Positions 5,455 to 6,204 of a stretch of 6,204 nt of DNA are shown piece after piece. Each line of letters starts with the position of its first letter. The stretch's first letter is position 1. The stretch spans positions 1 through 6,204 of the forward strand of contig JASFME010000138.1 in assembly GCA_050117725.1 (NCBI GenBank). The letters run 5' to 3'. This DNA is from JASFJH01 sp050117725 (lineage in GTDB: Bacteria > Pseudomonadota > Gammaproteobacteria > AKS1). The notes beneath the pieces were generated by a model, which did not search any database, was not told the origin of the DNA, and saw only the letters and a program-made list of their open reading frames with translations. The position numbers were made by a program, and so were the translations under genes.

Positions 5455-6204
5455 GGCGCTGGCAACTGTCCATCGCACTTGTCCTGTACAGCATGACGCT
5501 GGCGGTGCGTGCCGAACAGTTTGTCCTGCAAACAGACAGTACGGAAACCGAGCTGGGCCAGCCCATTATGGCCGACCTGTATGCGGTGGCGAGCAAGCAG
5601 AACCTCGACAATATCGATTTGCAGCCATTGCAGCGCAATTATGGCGTGGTCATCAAACAAAGTGCCGGTACCGTCACGGATCCGCGCTGGCCGGGGCAAT
5701 ACGTCCAGCACCTGCGGCTGTGGCTGTACCCCTCGCAAACCGGTGATCTGATCATTCCTTCATTACGACTGGGGCAAGCGCAAACGACCCCTCGACAGAT
5801 TCGCGTTATCGAAGGCAAAACACGGCGCGGCCCGATCCGGTTCAACAGCGAGGTATCGAGCGACGCTGTCTGGCAACGGCAGCAATTGCTTGTCACGACG
5901 ACCATCAACACTCCGGATCGCTATGCCACCCTGCAGGCAGAAACACCCGTGCTCCGCAATGTCGACGTCATCCCGCTGCCGCCGCGCCGCGAGTTCAATG
6001 CCGATGGCGGCAGTACCCTGCAGATTGGCTGGGCATTGTTCCCTCTCAGCCCCGGGCAACAGCACATCAGGCTGCCTGCCATCGATTACCGCCTCAGTGG
6101 CGTGGTGAAGCGTAAATATTACCTGCCGCCACTGTCTATCAAGGTCAAGGCGTTGCCTGCCTATCTTCCCCCGACCATACCCATTGGCAAGATCAGTGTG
6201 TCGA
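5448..6204 (+). CDS. batD: BatD-like secreted protein, 5' part only
   Basis: An open frame with no stop runs from ATG 5448 through the right edge, giving 252 complete codons. It begins with a clear signal peptide: basic VRRW, hydrophobic core at about 7-20, and a likely cut after VRA (22/23). The mature part looks like the beta-sandwich repeats of BatD (oxygen tolerance family). ELGQPI (35-40) and LQPLQRNYGVV (58-68) resemble the ordered segments of its first domain. Two domains end in related motifs: LYPSQTGDLIIPSLRLG (93-109) and LFPLSPGQQHIRLPAIDY (198-214). That suggests tandem duplication. Full BatD is usually some 400-600 residues with a C-terminal membrane span, so the span and the rest lie beyond the edge. 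The start overlaps the batB/C stop by 7 bases. BatD is thought to work with BatA and BatB at the membrane. The assignment rests on context, signal peptide and fold pattern more than on a diagnostic motif. Confidence 0.85.
   Translation, partial: MVRRWQLSIALVLYSMTLAVRAEQFVLQTDSTETELGQPIMADLYAVASKQNLDNIDLQPLQRNYGVVIKQSAGTVTDPRWPGQYVQHLRLWLYPSQTGDLIIPSLRLGQAQTTPRQIRVIEGKTRRGPIRFNSEVSSDAVWQRQQLLVTTTINTPDRYATLQAETPVLRNVDVIPLPPRREFNADGGSTLQIGWALFPLSPGQQHIRLPAIDYRLSGVVKRKYYLPPLSIKVKALPAYLPPTIPIGKISVS

Noticed and set aside
5059..5738. Long - strand open frames opposite the end of batB/C and the start of batD
   Set aside because: They lie wholly antisense to genes with clear domains, have no recognisable motifs, and are expected in GC-rich coding DNA.
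1..6204. CRISPR array, insertion sequence, tRNA or rRNA
   Set aside because: I saw no regularly spaced repeats, transposase motifs or terminal inverted repeats, and no cloverleaf or rRNA-like sequence.

Overview
This window carries most of a MoxR-Bat ("Bacteroides aerotolerance"-type) gene cluster on the + strand. It is a stress-related envelope system with an AAA+ ATPase, three von Willebrand A (VWA) fold proteins and a secreted BatD partner. The gene order is moxR, DUF58, DUF4381, batA (VWA), batB/batC fusion (VWA-TPR), batD. This order, the DUF4381 gene and the VWA-TPR fusion are typical of Gammaproteobacteria. The GC-rich coding sequence fits a gammaproteobacterium, but nothing here fixes the genus.

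Layout: bases 1-175 are a leader with no gene I can support. They hold a small hairpin near 52-66 and a strongly AT-rich stretch with a perfect TATAAT box just before moxR. From 176 to the right edge there is no intergenic DNA. All five junctions overlap: TGATG at 1136-1140, ATGA at 2112-2115, ATGA at 2558-2561, GTGATG at 3577-3582, and a 7-base overlap at 5448-5454. This points to one polycistronic mRNA with translational coupling. batD runs off the right edge; only its first 252 codons are present. Nothing meaningful is coded on the - strand.

How the parts fit together: from knowledge of the families, MoxR is a cytoplasmic AAA+ ATPase thought to act as a chaperone or remodeler on VWA-containing partners. 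The DUF58 protein is the soluble VWA-like partner. DUF4381 is a small single-pass membrane protein. BatA and BatB are inner-membrane proteins whose VWA domains probably face the periplasm, judging by the positive-inside rule. The TPR part of BatB/C and the BatD beta-sandwich domains would also be periplasmic. The exact biochemical task of the system is not established.

The system itself is known. The points worth a second look are: a cleavable-looking signal peptide buried inside the BatB/C fusion; the loss of the MIDAS aspartate in BatA (LLTSA where LLTDG is usual), so that BatB has the most complete metal site of the three VWA-fold proteins; a moxR start with no Shine-Dalgarno sequence directly downstream of a TATAAT box; and two strong palindromes inside batA and batB.
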